DNA of 30,842 nucleotides from Gnetum montanum (taxonomy: Eukaryota > Streptophyta > Gnetopsida > Gnetales > Gnetaceae), in NCBI GenBank assembly GCA_015680685.1, contig MNCI01030752.1, forward strand, positions 655 to 31,496, read 5' to 3'. The notes beneath the pieces are model-generated. The model was not told the origin of the DNA and ran no database searches. It was given only the letters and a program-made list of their open reading frames with translations. The translations under genes were made by a program, and so were the position numbers. Shown in pieces: positions 8,451 through 19,620 of this stretch (positions are counted from its first letter, which is position 1; every line of letters begins with the position of its first letter).

Positions 8451-9790
8451 AACATAATATTCTTAGTGAGAGTCAACTTTATGACTCCAACTTTGATGTT
8501 ACCTTTTCAAAAGAAAGTTGTAGAATACAAGATTTATCTACTAGAAATATTGTGATTGAAGGATCTAGAGAAGGAAATGTATATACTACTATATTTGGAA
8601 ACTCTCCTAACCTTGAATCCAAGTGTTTAGTAAGTTGTGCAGATGATACACATCTTTGGCATTGGAAATTAGGCCACATCAACAAGGAAATTGTCTAGAC
8701 CTTGGTGACAAAAGAAATGGTGCGTGGTCTCCCTAAGCTTAAAGATTTCAACCTAAATACATGTGAAGCCTATCAAAAGGGAAAAGAAACAAGGGTAAGA
8801 TTTGGTAAGAAAAATTGTATTTCTACTACTCATCCCTTAGACTTACTTCATAAGGATGTAGTTGGCCCAATTAAAACTCTTAGCCTAAGAAAGAAAATAT
8901 ATTTTCTAACTATTATTGATGATTATTCTTGCTTTACTTTGGTTGCCTTTTTATATCACAAAGATGAAGTGTTTGATCATTTTTTGAGAATTAGCAATTA
9001 GATCTAGAAAGAAAAAGAATGTGGTATTAAGGTTATCAAAGGTGACAATGAAGATGAGTTTAAAAATGCAAAATTTAAATAGTTTTGTCAAATGAATGAT
9101 GTTCTACATTAATTCTTTGTTGGAAGAACTCCTCAACAAAATGACGTAGCTAAATGAAAGAACATAATCTTAAATGAGATGGTGAGAATGATATTAAATG
9201 ATTAGGGTCTTTCTCACCACCTTTGGGTTGAAGCTATTAACACTTTTTGTTACATGTCCAATAGAGTTTTGGTAAGAAGATTCACTTCCAAAACCCCTTA
9301 TGAATTATGGATTGGTAGAAAGCATTTAGTAGCTTACTTTCATGTTTTTGGTTCAAAATGCTATATCCTAAATAATAAAGATACATTTAGAAAGTTTGAT
9401 GTAAAAACTGATGAAGGAATTTTCTTAGGTCATTCCCTAGTTAGTAGGGCATACAGAATGTTTAACAAAAGAACAAATATAGTAGAGGAAACCAGAAATA
9501 TCAAAATAGATGACTATGAAATTACTTGTTCTCAACCTAATGATGAAATTATTCCCATTTAGAAATTGTCCAACCCAACTTTAGTACAAGATGACAAGAA
9601 TTCAGAATCTAGTAGTGAACATGAAGAGGAAGAAAATGATGATGATCAAGAAATATCTTCCACTCTACCAAAAATGCCCATACTTAGTAAAACTCACTTT
9701 ATTAATGATGTAATTGGAGAAGTTCAAGATAGTGTTTGTACTAGAAGCCAAATTAAAGAGATCTATTCCTTTTCCACATATCTTTCTTAA
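8440..9790 (+). pseudogene. Copia B gag-pre-integrase and integrase
   Basis: LWHWKLGHIN and CEAYQK (about 8655-8780) form the zinc-binding pre-integrase segment, with the second Cys of the usual CxxC changed to Tyr. The core follows: HKDVVGP (first Asp, codon 8855-8857), FLTIIDDYSCFT, then KGDNEDEF (second Asp, codon 9044-9046). At the third acidic position the codon 9152-9154 is AAA, so Glu is Lys, and the next codon is a stop. The C-terminal part runs from NRVLVRRFT and TPYELW to about 9790 and ends in an acidic linker (SSEHEEEENDDDQE). Nine stops interrupt the frame. Confidence 0.88.
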
Positions 9791-9829
9791 CTTGAATCCA
9801 AAACTTTTAAGGAATCTGAAAGAGAGGAA

Positions 9830-10780
9830 GGGTGGATTTTAGCTATGCAAGATGAAATTATTGAATTTTCTAGAAATGATGTATGGGAATTAACATTGAG
9901 GCCTATTGATAAACTTCTTATTGGGACCAAATGGATCTTTAGAAACAAGACTAATTAAAATGGAAACATCATAAAGAACAAGGCTAGATTGGTTGCCAAA
10001 GGATACAACCAACAAGAAGGAATAGACTTTGATGAAATTTTTGCTCATGTTGCTAGGCTAGAATCTATTAGAATTCTTCTTGCTTATGCAAGTATTCAAA
10101 ACATCAAGCTTTATCAAATGGATGTCAAAAGTGCATTCCTGAATGGAATTATACAAGTAGAACTTTATATTGAACAACCTGAAGGGTTTATTGATTCCAT
10201 CAAGACCAATTATGTTTACAAACTTAAGAAGGCTTTCTATGGCCTTAAACAAGCTCCAAGAGCTTAGTATGAAAGACTTTCCCAATAGCTCATATCTAAT
10301 GGGTTTGAAAGAGGTAAGGCTAATGTTATGTTGTTTATTAAAAGAGAAGGAAAAGATCTTCTAATTGTTCAAATCTATGTTGATGATATTATTTTTGGTG
10401 CTATAAATGAAATCCTTTGCAAGAATTTTTTTGATCTCATGTAGTCTAAATTTGAAATGAGCATGATGGGAGAACTTAAGAACTTTCTTGGGTTTCAAAT
10501 TTATCAGACAATTGATGGAACCTTCTTATGTCAAACCATGTATGTAAAAGATCTTCTACTAAAATATGGCTTGGTTGATGTTAAAGTTAAAGGTACTCCA
10601 ATGATTGGAAATTATAAACTTATTAAAGATGACCAAGGTAAGCCAGTTGATCCCAAGCTTTATAGAGGTATGATTGGTAGTCTTCTTTATCTAATTGTAA
10701 GTCAACTAGATATAGCTTTAAATGTAGGATTGTGTGCCAAATATCAACCAACTTTAAAAGATTCTCACTACTAGGATGTT
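9830..10780 (+). pseudogene. Copia B reverse transcriptase
   Basis: Blocks in order: [42 protein letters not shown] (catalytic Asp), [29 protein letters not shown] (catalytic pair, codons 10382-10387), MMGELKNFLGFQI and YRGMIGSLLYL. All catalytic Asp residues are present. Four stops fall between GTKWIF and MMGEL, including two TAG at 10264 and 10287 in the segment where copia A reads TW and SQ, consistent with TGG and CAG origins. Together with integrase and RNase H it forms the Ty1/copia pol. Confidence 0.92.
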
Positions 10781-11326
10781 AAATGAATCTTTCACCATTT
10801 AAAAGGTACTACTAATTGGGGCCTTTGGTATCCAAAGGATTCCTCCCTTGATCTTGCCAGTGATTGTGATTCAGATTGGATAGGATGTTCTAATGATCAC
10901 CATAGCACGGGTCATAATTGTTTCTTTTTGGGAAGAAGTCTTATTTCTTGGACAACTAAGAAGCAAACCTCTATAGCTATTTCAATTGTAGAAGCTGAAT
11001 ACATCTCTGCTAGTAGTTTTTATGCTCAATTACTTTGGATGAAAGAGACTCTTAAAGATCTAGGAGTAAATGTAGACTCAACTCCTATTTATTGTGATAA
11101 TAAGAGTGCCATCAACATGACCAAGAATCCAATCCAACATTCTCATACCAAACATATTAAGATTCATCATCATTTCATATGAGAGCATACATAGTGTGGT
11201 CATGTTAGACTAGAGTTCATTGGAATAAAGGGTCAACTAACTTATGACTTCACAAAACCCTTAGATGAACATCGATTGATAGCTCTATGCAAGGATATGG
11301 GGATAGGCCTTTGTCCTGTTAGGTGA
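10781..11326 (+). pseudogene. Copia B RNase H
   Basis: The frame follows RT directly: DSDWIGCSND (first catalytic Asp region), LISWTTKKQTS, VEAEYISAS (catalytic Glu), LLWMKETLKDLG, IYCDNKSAINM (catalytic Asp) and HTKHIKIHHHFI. Past two stops (TGA at 11180, TAG at 11192) the text still reads FIGIKGQLTYDFTKPLDE, the usual C-terminus, and ends at TGA 11324-11326. Residues for catalysis look intact; nonsense changes make it dead. Confidence 0.88.
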
Positions 11327-11569
11327 GTATTTTCATTCCTTCTATTCTTACTCCAAATAAGACAAAACCAAATAAAAATAACAAATCCTAAACACCAAAA
11401 ATATTTTATTTTTTCTATGCATCTATTTAGGGGGAGTTTTCCTCACCTTTTTGGTTATGTCCAAAAAAGGGCGAGAAGTAGGTAAAATATGTTATTATTG
11501 TGTTTTTAATTATTGGGACAAGACTAACCCATTTTATTAAGTTTTGGACATTACCAAAAAGGGGGAGAT
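11327..11569 (+). promoter_or_regulatory. Copia B 3' untranslated region with repeated polypurine tracts
   Basis: The terminal PPT is GGGGGAGAT (11561-11569) directly before the LTR. A similar AGGGGGAG occurs at 11430-11437 and a weaker AAGGGCGAG near 11467. Before the last two lie TTTTTGGTTATGTCCAAAA and GTTTTGGACATTACCAAAA, short inverted repeats followed by the purines. This duplicated hairpin-plus-PPT layout is the pattern I associate with Sireviruses. Confidence 0.65.
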
Positions 11570-12640
11570 TGTAGACCTTTTGGTTTTGTTATGTTAAAAA
11601 ATTAAGAAAAATGGAATATAATTGTATGTATGTATAGTTATTGTGCTTACAGGATAAGAACTTGGATTGTGCAAGGTTGTGGGAACAATGCATTCATCAT
11701 GCAAGGGAAAGTGAATAAAGACATCTTCAAGAAACAGAAGATGACTTCGAAAAATTGAAGGCTTCACAAGCAAAGACATCTCTAAGAAGTAGTAGATGTC
11801 TTTCTTTAGGCAAAGATGTCTTCATCATAGAAAGATGTCTTCATAGAATGCAAACTAAGTTTAGAAAGATGTCTTTCATATGAAAAAGATGTCTTCCAGG
11901 ATGGAGACTTTAGAAAGATGTCTTTCACTAAACAAAGACATCTTCCTAGAATGGAAGGCAATTTTAGAGAGACTTCTTAGGCACAAGAAATATGTCTTTC
12001 ATGACTGTTAGTGACCATTGGCTAGTCATTGTATGAGTTCCAAGATGGATTCAGAAACACATCAACTATAAGAAAACTTGATGTGCATTGGAAAATGTGC
12101 AAGCCTTGTTTTGTTCATTATGCAATCATTTGTAATCATTTAATTCTTTGTTGCTCTTCATTATATTAACATTTTGGCATTGTAAAGTGTGCTATACCTA
12201 ACTATACAAGGATCAATAAATTGAGTTGTAACTATCCCTTGTAATTCTTGTTCTTGTTGCCATGTGGGGTTGATGTAATTAAGCTTGTTGAGATCCTGCA
12301 GGATTGATTTATTGGTGTCGCAGTACAACACTTCGGTGTAGAGCTCAAGATTGTAAAGGTTGTGGAAATCTTGTAATCACATTTCCAAGCCTGATGGGAC
12401 CTTGTGGGGTTGAGTGATTAGTGCTATGGTACAACACTTCAGAGCAGGGCTCGAAGACTGTATAGGGTGTGGTTCCTTTAACCACATTTTTAGAGCAACA
12501 AAGTCTAGAGGTGTGCTTGTGATCTACCCTTTGAGTGTGGACTACCCAAGTTGGGGAACCATGTTAAAAATCGGTGTGTGTATATCATTAAGTTAAAAAT
12601 TGGAAAACTTATTTCCCCCTTCTAAGTTTAACGATCCTGA
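11570..12640 (+). repeat. 3' LTR of copia B
   Basis: It begins TGTAGACCTTTTGG, keeping the canonical TG that the 5' LTR has lost, and ends about ACGATCCTGA next to the TTAAC duplication. It repeats the 5' LTR structure, including the GATGTC array (about 11720-12000) and the R/U5 repeat. Two open frames inside it are chance frames. Confidence 0.9.
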
Positions 12641-12645
12641 TTAAC
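12641..12645 (+). repeat. Target site duplication of copia B, right copy
   Basis: TTAAC, identical to 6492-6496. Confidence 0.85.
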
Positions 12646-12829
12646 TAGTCTAGTGCAATGTACCATGTAGGGTCCTACCTTTCAGCTTGTAATGTAGCTA
12701 ATTCTACTTGTAACATATGCACTTCATTTTTTGCATGTTATATCCTTGTTTCTACCATAATCAATTTTTCTTTAATAAAGATTAATTGTGATTACATTGT
12801 AGTGATATCATTGGGAATATAAAAAATAT
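12646..12829. other. Flanking DNA without recognised features
   Basis: A+T-rich sequence between copia B and the minus-strand coding relic. On the minus strand it is the region downstream of the relic. No PPT or LTR start is evident. Confidence 0.4.
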
Positions 12830-14210
12830 TATACATGACTTGTCCTATTTGAAGTAGTCTATCCAATGCATCTTTATGTTTTGTAGGGATATGATCATCT
12901 TTTCAAATATTCTAGCTAATGTTTGTACATCCTTGGCTTCAAAAATGTTTACCAATGATACAATAGGAATATTGAATGACTTCTTAATATGATTAGTTAT
13001 TAACTTTGTTGCTCTTATTTCATCTTGATGTTGCATGACAACAACAATGGCTTGTTTAACTTTTTCTAATACTACTTAAAATGATGCAACATTCCTATAA
13101 TTTTGTTGTGCCCAATTATCAGTTTCTTCTAGCTATAAAGATATTTGATTGCTGATAATTCTTGTTGATACTATAGGTCTATTTGGATTATCTCTAACTT
13201 TATACATGCTTAAGATTTCTTTGCTACCCCAATTGATTATTTCCACTATTTATTGTAAATGACTTATTAAAGATGTATAATTAGGTTGTTATGTTGGCAT
13301 AGCTCTCAATCCTACTCATTCTTCAGCTAGGCTTAAGCCACTAGATCTTGCCTATTTTGTTCCTATAGCTAGAATGTTTGCCAATGGTATTGACCTTGCG
13401 GTAGCCTCAGTGCTTGCTTGTTTTTCTACTTGATCCTTCTTAGGTGACACTGACTTTAAAATCTTTGCATATGAGGCATTTGGGCTTTTTGAAGAATATC
13501 ATTTATGTAACCCAAAATTCTTATTTTTTTGCATAATTTTCTAATAAGACATGGGAATGGAAGAGTGGATTTCCCTATTTTCTTCTTCTTAAAAATTCTC
13601 TAAATTTTCAAAAATAACAAATGGACTATGTTTGGTTGGAATTTTTTCATTATGATAACCCTTCCTTTAGTAGCATTTGGGAAAATATGGTACATCCCAA
13701 TCTTAAAATAAATCTTTTTTTTGTAGTAGATAATCCATTGTATTTTTTTATAGTCCTGAATGCCCTTTATAAATATAAATTCCTTGCATCTCTCTCAAAT
13801 TTTGTAGAGATCTGGGTAATGTTAGCTTTGATGTTTGGTATATTTAGTGCCATAGTAATAGCTTTGACTAAATATGGCATAGTTACTTCCTCAATCTTAA
13901 TGTTTAAATCATCTTATTTATTATGCCAGAATTGATGGACTTCTCTTAAATACCATTCACCATTACTTGAAATGATAGGCTAAAAAGGTGAAGCTTAAAG
14001 TTTTTTGTAAACCTTTGTAGGTATGAAATCCATGAATGGGCTGAAATGCAATTATTCCATCATACTAGACATGATAGATTTTTTCTAAATGGCATGCAAA
14101 CACTCATTAGAGAGTGTGAAGAATTATTCTTGCTCTTGACTGGGTGGTGCATTAACTTCTACTTGCACATATTGCTCTGTTATAAGTATGAACTATTGGA
14201 TTGAATATGG
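12830..14210 (-). pseudogene. Decayed minus-strand ORF resembling the extra ORF of plant gypsy elements
   Basis: Minus-strand translation gives long protein-like stretches in one direction with scattered stops and a few frameshifts: from 14205, LITEQYVQVEVNAPPSQEQE; about 13950-13640, EEVTMPYLVKAITMALNIP and ITQISTKFERDARN; about 13563-13531, LPFPCLIRKLC; about 13470-12840, SPKKDQVEKQASTEATARS, then NHIKKSFNIPIVSLVNIFEA and a Lys/Ile-rich C-terminus. The LPFPCLIxKLC motif resembles what I recall of the 'putative plant transposon protein' domain and recurs in altered form in the third ORF of gypsy B. No enzyme motif is visible. It could be the extra ORF of an older gypsy element or a host gene; I favour the former. 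Confidence 0.55.
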
Positions 14211-14215
14211 CTATG
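14211..14215 (+). repeat. Probable target site duplication of gypsy B, left copy (degenerate)
   Basis: CTATG here against CTACA at 27313-27317. The two differ by one C/T and one G/A change, as if both derive from CTACG with its CpG deaminated on opposite strands. Confidence 0.45.
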
Positions 14216-15117
14216 TGATGAGTCATTAATTGGTTGTGTTGATGAGCATGTGGTGACATAGCATAGTTGATGTATCCTTGTTAATGTAGCCCCATCAACA
14301 TAGCCCCATTGATGCATGTTTTGATGTGTTGATGCAAATGCGTTGATGCAGTGTTTAGTGTTTCCTATATAAATGCAAATATCCATTACATTTATGACAT
14401 GCTAAGTTAGTAGCCTAGTTGAACTCTTATAGTTTCTCTAGTTTAGAGTTAGAATATTTTTTGAGTGCCCATAGTAGGACATCAATGCTTGTATGGATCC
14501 TTATTTGAGCATCAATGTACTTGGACACTTTGATGTGATGGCAATAAAGATGAGATTCTTGGAACTCCTTACAGTACTTAAGAATAAAAAATGTTTTTTC
14601 TCATGCACTTCATTATTCATGCATTTTACATTCATGTGCTTAGTTAATTAATACACTTAATTATAACACATAAGTATGACCACTTCAAACATGCCATTGT
14701 ATGCTTGGTAATCCTAGCAGTGGCTATTTGGTATGCCCAATAATAGGCACTTGGTAACCTAGTAGCATTAAAGTGAGTTTAGGATGCGAACGAGAAGTGG
14801 GCCCAGATGCTTATGTTAGATACTTAGATTAAGGCCTTAGATAGTGAAATAGTTAGTCTTTAATTAATTATTTTTATTTCACACTTAGATTAAATAGAAT
14901 AAAATATAAATACAAATAAAAATCATGTGCCTTAGCTTACACTTAACCATACAATTGAGTTTACACAAGTGAAGCCAAGAAGACAACGATCATAACTCTC
15001 ACAACACTATCTTGTCCATCAATACACTTAGGGGCTAAGTCTGCCAAATTCAACTAGATTGCTGGTGAACACTTGTGATTTGTATGGTTGAGTGGAGGAA
15101 CTACTTACCACTCATCA
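14216..15117 (+). repeat. 5' LTR of gypsy B
   Basis: It begins TGATGAGTCATTAATTGG and ends CCACTCATCA, so the termini are an 8-bp inverted repeat. U3 has several TTGATGCA/CCATCAACA motifs (about 14270-14352), a TATA box at 14366-14373, and a downstream half with GGTAATCC and GGTATGCCC repeats that also occur in the gypsy A/C LTRs, showing the families are related. Confidence 0.9.
14366..14373 (+). promoter_or_regulatory. TATA box of gypsy B 5' LTR
   Basis: TATATAAA, in CCTATATAAATGCA, conserved in the 3' LTR at 26565-26572. Confidence 0.65.
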
Positions 15118-15118
15118 T

Positions 15119-15136
15119 TGGTGCTATTTTTGGGGA
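15119..15136 (+). other. Primer binding site of gypsy B (decayed tRNA-Asp type)
   Basis: TGGTGCTATTTTTGGGGA follows the LTR after one T. It matches 12 of 18 bases of TGGCGCCGTTGCCGGGGA, the complement of plant tRNA-Asp 3' end, and five of the six differences are C-to-T or G-to-A. The gypsy C site matches 17 of 18. Confidence 0.75.
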
Positions 15137-15265
15137 CTTAGTCTAGCTAAGTATACTACATAGGGAAGATAGTAAAATTTATAAAGATGTTATAAAGAAT
15201 AACTAATGCTAAATCATTAAAAAAGTAAATGATAAAAAGCACACTATTTTTGAGCAATCACTAAT

Positions 15266-17320
15266 ATGGCTTCTTCTTGCAAGGAGGAATCTCCACTGCC
15301 ATTCACAAGCAAATCCAATCAAAGGCAAGAAGGAAAAAAGACACAAGTACCCCAATAATTCCATGTTATGTATATCCATCTAGATCCTTACACTTCAAAT
15401 CTCACCTTCATTCGACATTAGGATGAGTAGATGTAATGTAGGGACATGAATGGCAACATCATGTTACCTTACAACTAATTTTTTTCTGCAATGTTGCTAA
15501 ATAATCCCATTAGGTTGGGCATCGCTAGACTCAACTCAAAGTACAAGGTCCAAGACCACGTCTCTTGGGATTATCATCCCACTAAGGTCCAATGGAAGAA
15601 AGATCAAAAGATAGAAGCTCAATATGAGGGTTCAAAGAGTAAAAGGTTTTCTACCCACTTGTTCTTGAAACCACAGAAAGATGGTGAGGACTTCTTTTTA
15701 GGATAGTCCCACTACATAGATTCTACCCATTTTTTCAAAGGGAAGACCCTTAACCAAAGGTTGCAATCAACTGTGGACAACCTAGATGGAGGAAAGAATG
15801 GTTTAGAGGATCAAGGAGCCTTGAAAGACAATAACCAAAGCCATTCATCCAAAGGTAGATACAAGGACAAACACCAAGAGAAAGATTAATATAGTGATCA
15901 GGGTAGGGACTGAAGAAGAGGATGTAGTAGGCATCATTCCAGTGCTAGTTCTCCTTCCTCTTTGCCTTCATCATCATCCTAATTGTCTTCCTCCTCCAAC
16001 TCTAATAGGAGAAGGAGAGGGGCCTACGTGGAAAGAGCAATAGAGATTGTGATGGAGATGAACAACGGGATAGGGATGATCATAGATCCTGTTGGGACAA
16101 TGAAAACCAAGGACATGAACAATAGCAAGGGAATGAATGTTACAAAGATAGAAGACGTAACAAGACTCATTGTAGGCATCATGACCATGAATGGGACCAT
16201 TAAGACTACTATGACCACGATGAGCCTCTGCTAGCTACAAGAAATATGTTGAATGTTTCAAAGGTTGTCAGAATTTCCACCAGGCACTTAAAGGATAGTT
16301 GCATCAAATGGCTGGATATGAACAATATCCCCAAGTTTGAGGGGGGATATAATTCAAATCCATAGAATCATTTGTAAGCCTTCCATGATGCCTATGCATT
16401 GCAAAATGTGGAAAATGAATGGCAAAAGCTAAAACTATTCTCAAGGACACTTGTCAAAGAAGCAGAAAGCTGGTACTAATCATTGGAACTAAAATCTATT
16501 CAAAGATGTTGTATGATGTTGAAGTTGTTAAATGACAAGTATCAAACATACTCCATAGTGTCCAATCCGTGGAGGTAAATCCAAGGTTAGAAACATGGCA
16601 CTCATAAGTCCTTGGATGCACCCATGGGTAGGTACTACTCTTTGTTACACCAATGCTCAAGCCATGGATACTCCTAATGGGATTATCTATGCCATATCAT
16701 AGATGGACTTAGAATTTAAACCATGAGAACCCTTAGGGTCTATAACCAAGGGAGACTTTCTGAGCTAAGGGTCCATCAAATCTAAAGGCTCATAGAGCAA
16801 GTGGCCAAAGAGGAAGGAGAGTTGAAAAAATGGAAAAGTGTAGAAGAGTATAATAGAGATCCCTCCATTTACAAGAGGGAGATCTGTTTTGTGAGAATGA
16901 GGAGGAGGCACTGCTTGATGAAGTGGTGTAGAGGAAAATCTTTCTGATCCAAAAATATATTATCAGAATATGAGCTAAGATAGATAAGATGTGGGACTCC
17001 TTGGATGAGAAGTTCCAAATTGCTTTGAAGATTACCGAGGAACATAGGGATCAAGGAGGTAATGGCCATCAAAGAAGGAAGAAATTGGATGCTAAACTAG
17101 AATATCGTAAGGATAAGGATAAAGCTGTAGTAGTAGAGAAGGTTTCAAATTTAGAGACTGATGATGATGGCTATGACATTTGTCAGTATGAACATCCTAA
17201 GGGATGTTGCCCCATATTGTCACACCTACAAAAATTTTGGATGTATGCTTTAAATCCTAGATTTACAAAATGGCAAGCACCTAGGAGGTTGCCTTATTCA
17301 CAAGGCAACTATTGACAAAA
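15266..17320 (+). pseudogene. Gypsy B gag
   Basis: ATG 15266 starts MASSCKEESP and lies where gypsy C has MAFFS. The text reaches FIRH-stop-DE (about 15405) and GNIMLP, collinear with gypsy C. A Ser- and Arg-rich low-complexity part follows (about 15930-16020), then the capsid-like core at about 16309-16490: MNNIPKFEGGYN, LQNVENEWQKLKLFSRTL and KEAESWY, the typical gypsy gag segment. The tail to about 17315 is Lys/Glu- then Gln/Pro-rich. Many stops and shifts break it, so no single frame spans it. Role in the family: particle formation and RNA packaging. Confidence 0.75.
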
Positions 17321-17959
17321 ATTTCACCAACAAGCATCTTATCCAAGTGGAGCACTGCCTCAACCTCAGGAGTAGTACCAATAATGGAAACACCCACAAT
17401 TGTAAGGGATGCCACCCCTAAGGAAATAATACCCTTATCGCTAATCTGATCCCTATGGCTATTACATTTAGTAGCCAGTCTCTTCACATGACTCTTCTAG
17501 TCACACTTCCTTCCCACATCACTACTACCCTTTGGGGGTACTACAGAGCACCTTCTCCAAGAGGGGAGTCCCAATTTTCCTTTTATTCTTCTCAACATCC
17601 ATCCACTCTTGCACCATCATCATCAATACCTCTACCATATGCTTCATATATGAAGGGTGAAATACTTCCCTAGCTATAGTAAAGAAACACAACAAGGGCA
17701 GTAAACTTGTAGCTATCTCCTCAATCAAGTGGTCATGAACTTGAGCCTTGCAAGAGGCCATTCTTTAGAATCAATAGCCCCACAAAGCCCTTACAAACAC
17801 TTATGGTTGGTAACCATACTACTTTAATCTTTGAGATCCTTATCAAGTAGCCTTCAAATCAAAGTGCTCCCTAATTGCATACTGTCATTTTGATCCATGT
17901 AATTATAGATTGAATCAAGGCTGACTATCTCCCTACAAAAAGATCTGATCTTGGGCATC

Positions 17960-18345
17960 CTCTTATTTACTTGTAGATTGCAAAAAATGAACCATGTAAG
18001 GATCTTTTGGATTCAGGTTTCAGATTCAACTTAATTTCACAAGAAAATTACAAAGCTTGGAACTTGCCTCCCTTAAAAAACAATAACATCTGAGTAGATT
18101 TTGTAGAACAATCCATCACTATTTCTTTGGAATTTGTGAAGGACATCATGGCCACTATTTGTGGGTGGTCCTAGCTTGTCAATTTTCTAGTGATCCATGT
18201 GGAGAACTACAAAGGAGACTTTCTTATCATCATGGAAAGAGCTTGGTTGAGCACCATCGATGCAAGGTTGGGGATTCAAGACCTTTCCTTGAATATTTTC
18301 ATCAAAAATGAATTTGGCAAGATCGAGAAGAAAAGAGTTCCATGC
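17960..18345 (+). pseudogene. Gypsy B aspartic protease
   Basis: The reading KDLLDSGFRFNLISQENY contains DSG at 18010-18018, the catalytic loop of retropepsins, with the following NLIS as in Athila/Tat proteases. Further along, RAWLSTIDARLGIQDLSL matches the usual second part of the domain. The stretch is open for more than 100 codons apart from isolated stops. About 17320-17960 upstream is a Gln/Pro-rich linker with no clear domain. Confidence 0.7.
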
Positions 18346-18839
18346 ATCACATAACAAAGATTGTGGACCATCAAAGACACATCACTTAAAGCATGCAATC
18401 ACTGTGTAGAGAAAATAGAAATTCAAAGGTGCTTATACACAATAGCCACTAAATAGGAGGGTACCCAGTGGTTGATAACAGAGAATGAGGCTAGATTAAT
18501 AATATGTGTGGGATCATCTACGAGCCTCACTAGCTCCTATGTTGATAGCATGGACAAATTGAAGAAGCTTGATTGCTAAATCTCTAATGGACAAAGTGAG
18601 ATACATTGCAAAGAGTTGGAGATCCATAAAACTTTCAAGAAAGAGCTCATTGAGTTAAATGCTCTACTAATAGGAATGGAATATGCATTTCTAAATCATG
18701 GCAAGTTGGTAATTATCAATGGCACACTTACTTCTGAATAGAAAAAGAAATTATTAGAAGTTGTGAATAGATGGAAAACAAAATTTGCTCAATCATATCA
18801 TGATCTAATAGGGATTGGTCCTTGGATATGCCAGCACAA

Positions 18840-19620
18840 AATCTATATAGACTCGTCCATCAAGCCAAAGAGGTAGCTGCAAAGATGCTTGAACCAGAAA
18901 CTCAAGCAAATTATCAAGGAGGAGATTGAACAACTCCTCAAGTTGGGTTCATTTATTCTATTACAAATAGTGAGTGGGTTAGCCCACTTATTATTGTACC
19001 AAAGAAAGGAAGAAAGTGGAGAGTTTGTATAAAATTTTGACTATTGAACATGACAACCTATAAAGACCATTTTCCATTGCCATTTATGGACTAGGTGTTG
19101 GACACCATTGCGGGGCATTATTACTATAGCTTTGTTGATTATTATAATGGCTATAACCAAATATAGTTAGCATTAAATGATTATGCAAAGGCAACATTCA
19201 CAAGTCCCTAGGGGACTTTTGCATATAGGAAAATGCCCTTTGTCTTGTGCAATACTCCCACCACATTCCAATGATTGGTCTTAAGCATCTTCTAACAATA
19301 AATTGGTAGTGGGGTAAAGTCTTTATGGATGACTTCTCTACCTATGGGGCTACCTTTGAGCAAGCCTTCAGCCACCTTGGGCAAGTTCTTCAATAGTGTG
19401 TGAAGACAAAAATAAGGCTTAATTGGTAGAAAAGCCACTTGATGGTCCAAGAGGGAATTATCTTGGGGAATTAGATTTCAAACAAAGGGATTGAGGTAGA
19501 CCCAAAAAAAGTAGGGGTCATCCAAGGAATAACTAGATAGCTAGAAATAGTGAAAGAAATGAGGCCATTCCTTAGCCACACTAATTACTATGGGTGCTTC
19601 ATTGAAAACTTTTCAAAGAT
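18840..19620 (+). pseudogene. Gypsy B reverse transcriptase
   Basis: Blocks in order: KQIIKEEIEQLLKLG, then after a one-base shift EWVSPLIIVPKKGRKWRVCI, DHFPLPFMD, FVDYYNGYNQI (catalytic Asp at codon 19137-19139), GTFAYRKMPFVLCNTPTTFQ, and VFMDDFSTYG (catalytic Asp pair at 19328-19333). These are the standard Ty3/gypsy RT blocks; YxDD is FMDD, which is normal for plant gypsy. Stops replace residues usually Gln or Trp (for example after PFMD and before GTFAYR, both TAG) and one TGA stands where Arg is usual. Confidence 0.88.

Larger units (their letters stand above)
6497..12640 (+). mobile_element. Copia B: structurally complete Ty1/copia (probably Sirevirus-like) element
   Basis: It has 5' LTR (6497-7579), PBS, reduced gag, protease, gag-pre-integrase/integrase, RT, RNase H, PPT, 3' LTR (11570-12640) and TTAAC target duplications. 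After a frameshift following the protease, pol stays in a single frame from about 8440 to 11326 and is broken by about 17 stops, 11 of them TAG. The Gag N-terminal core is missing. The LTRs differ by many substitutions and small indels, so the insertion is old. Intact YVDD in RT shows recognisable descent from an active element. Confidence 0.93.

Noticed and set aside
13621-13935. 104-codon plus-strand frame with hydrophobic stretches resembling a membrane protein
   Set aside because: It is the antisense of the minus-strand relic, whose translation is more protein-like and continues well beyond this frame.
15983-16234. Met/Thr-rich frame in gypsy B gag
   Set aside because: Out of frame with neighbouring gag blocks; repetitive GATGAC-like text explains its composition.
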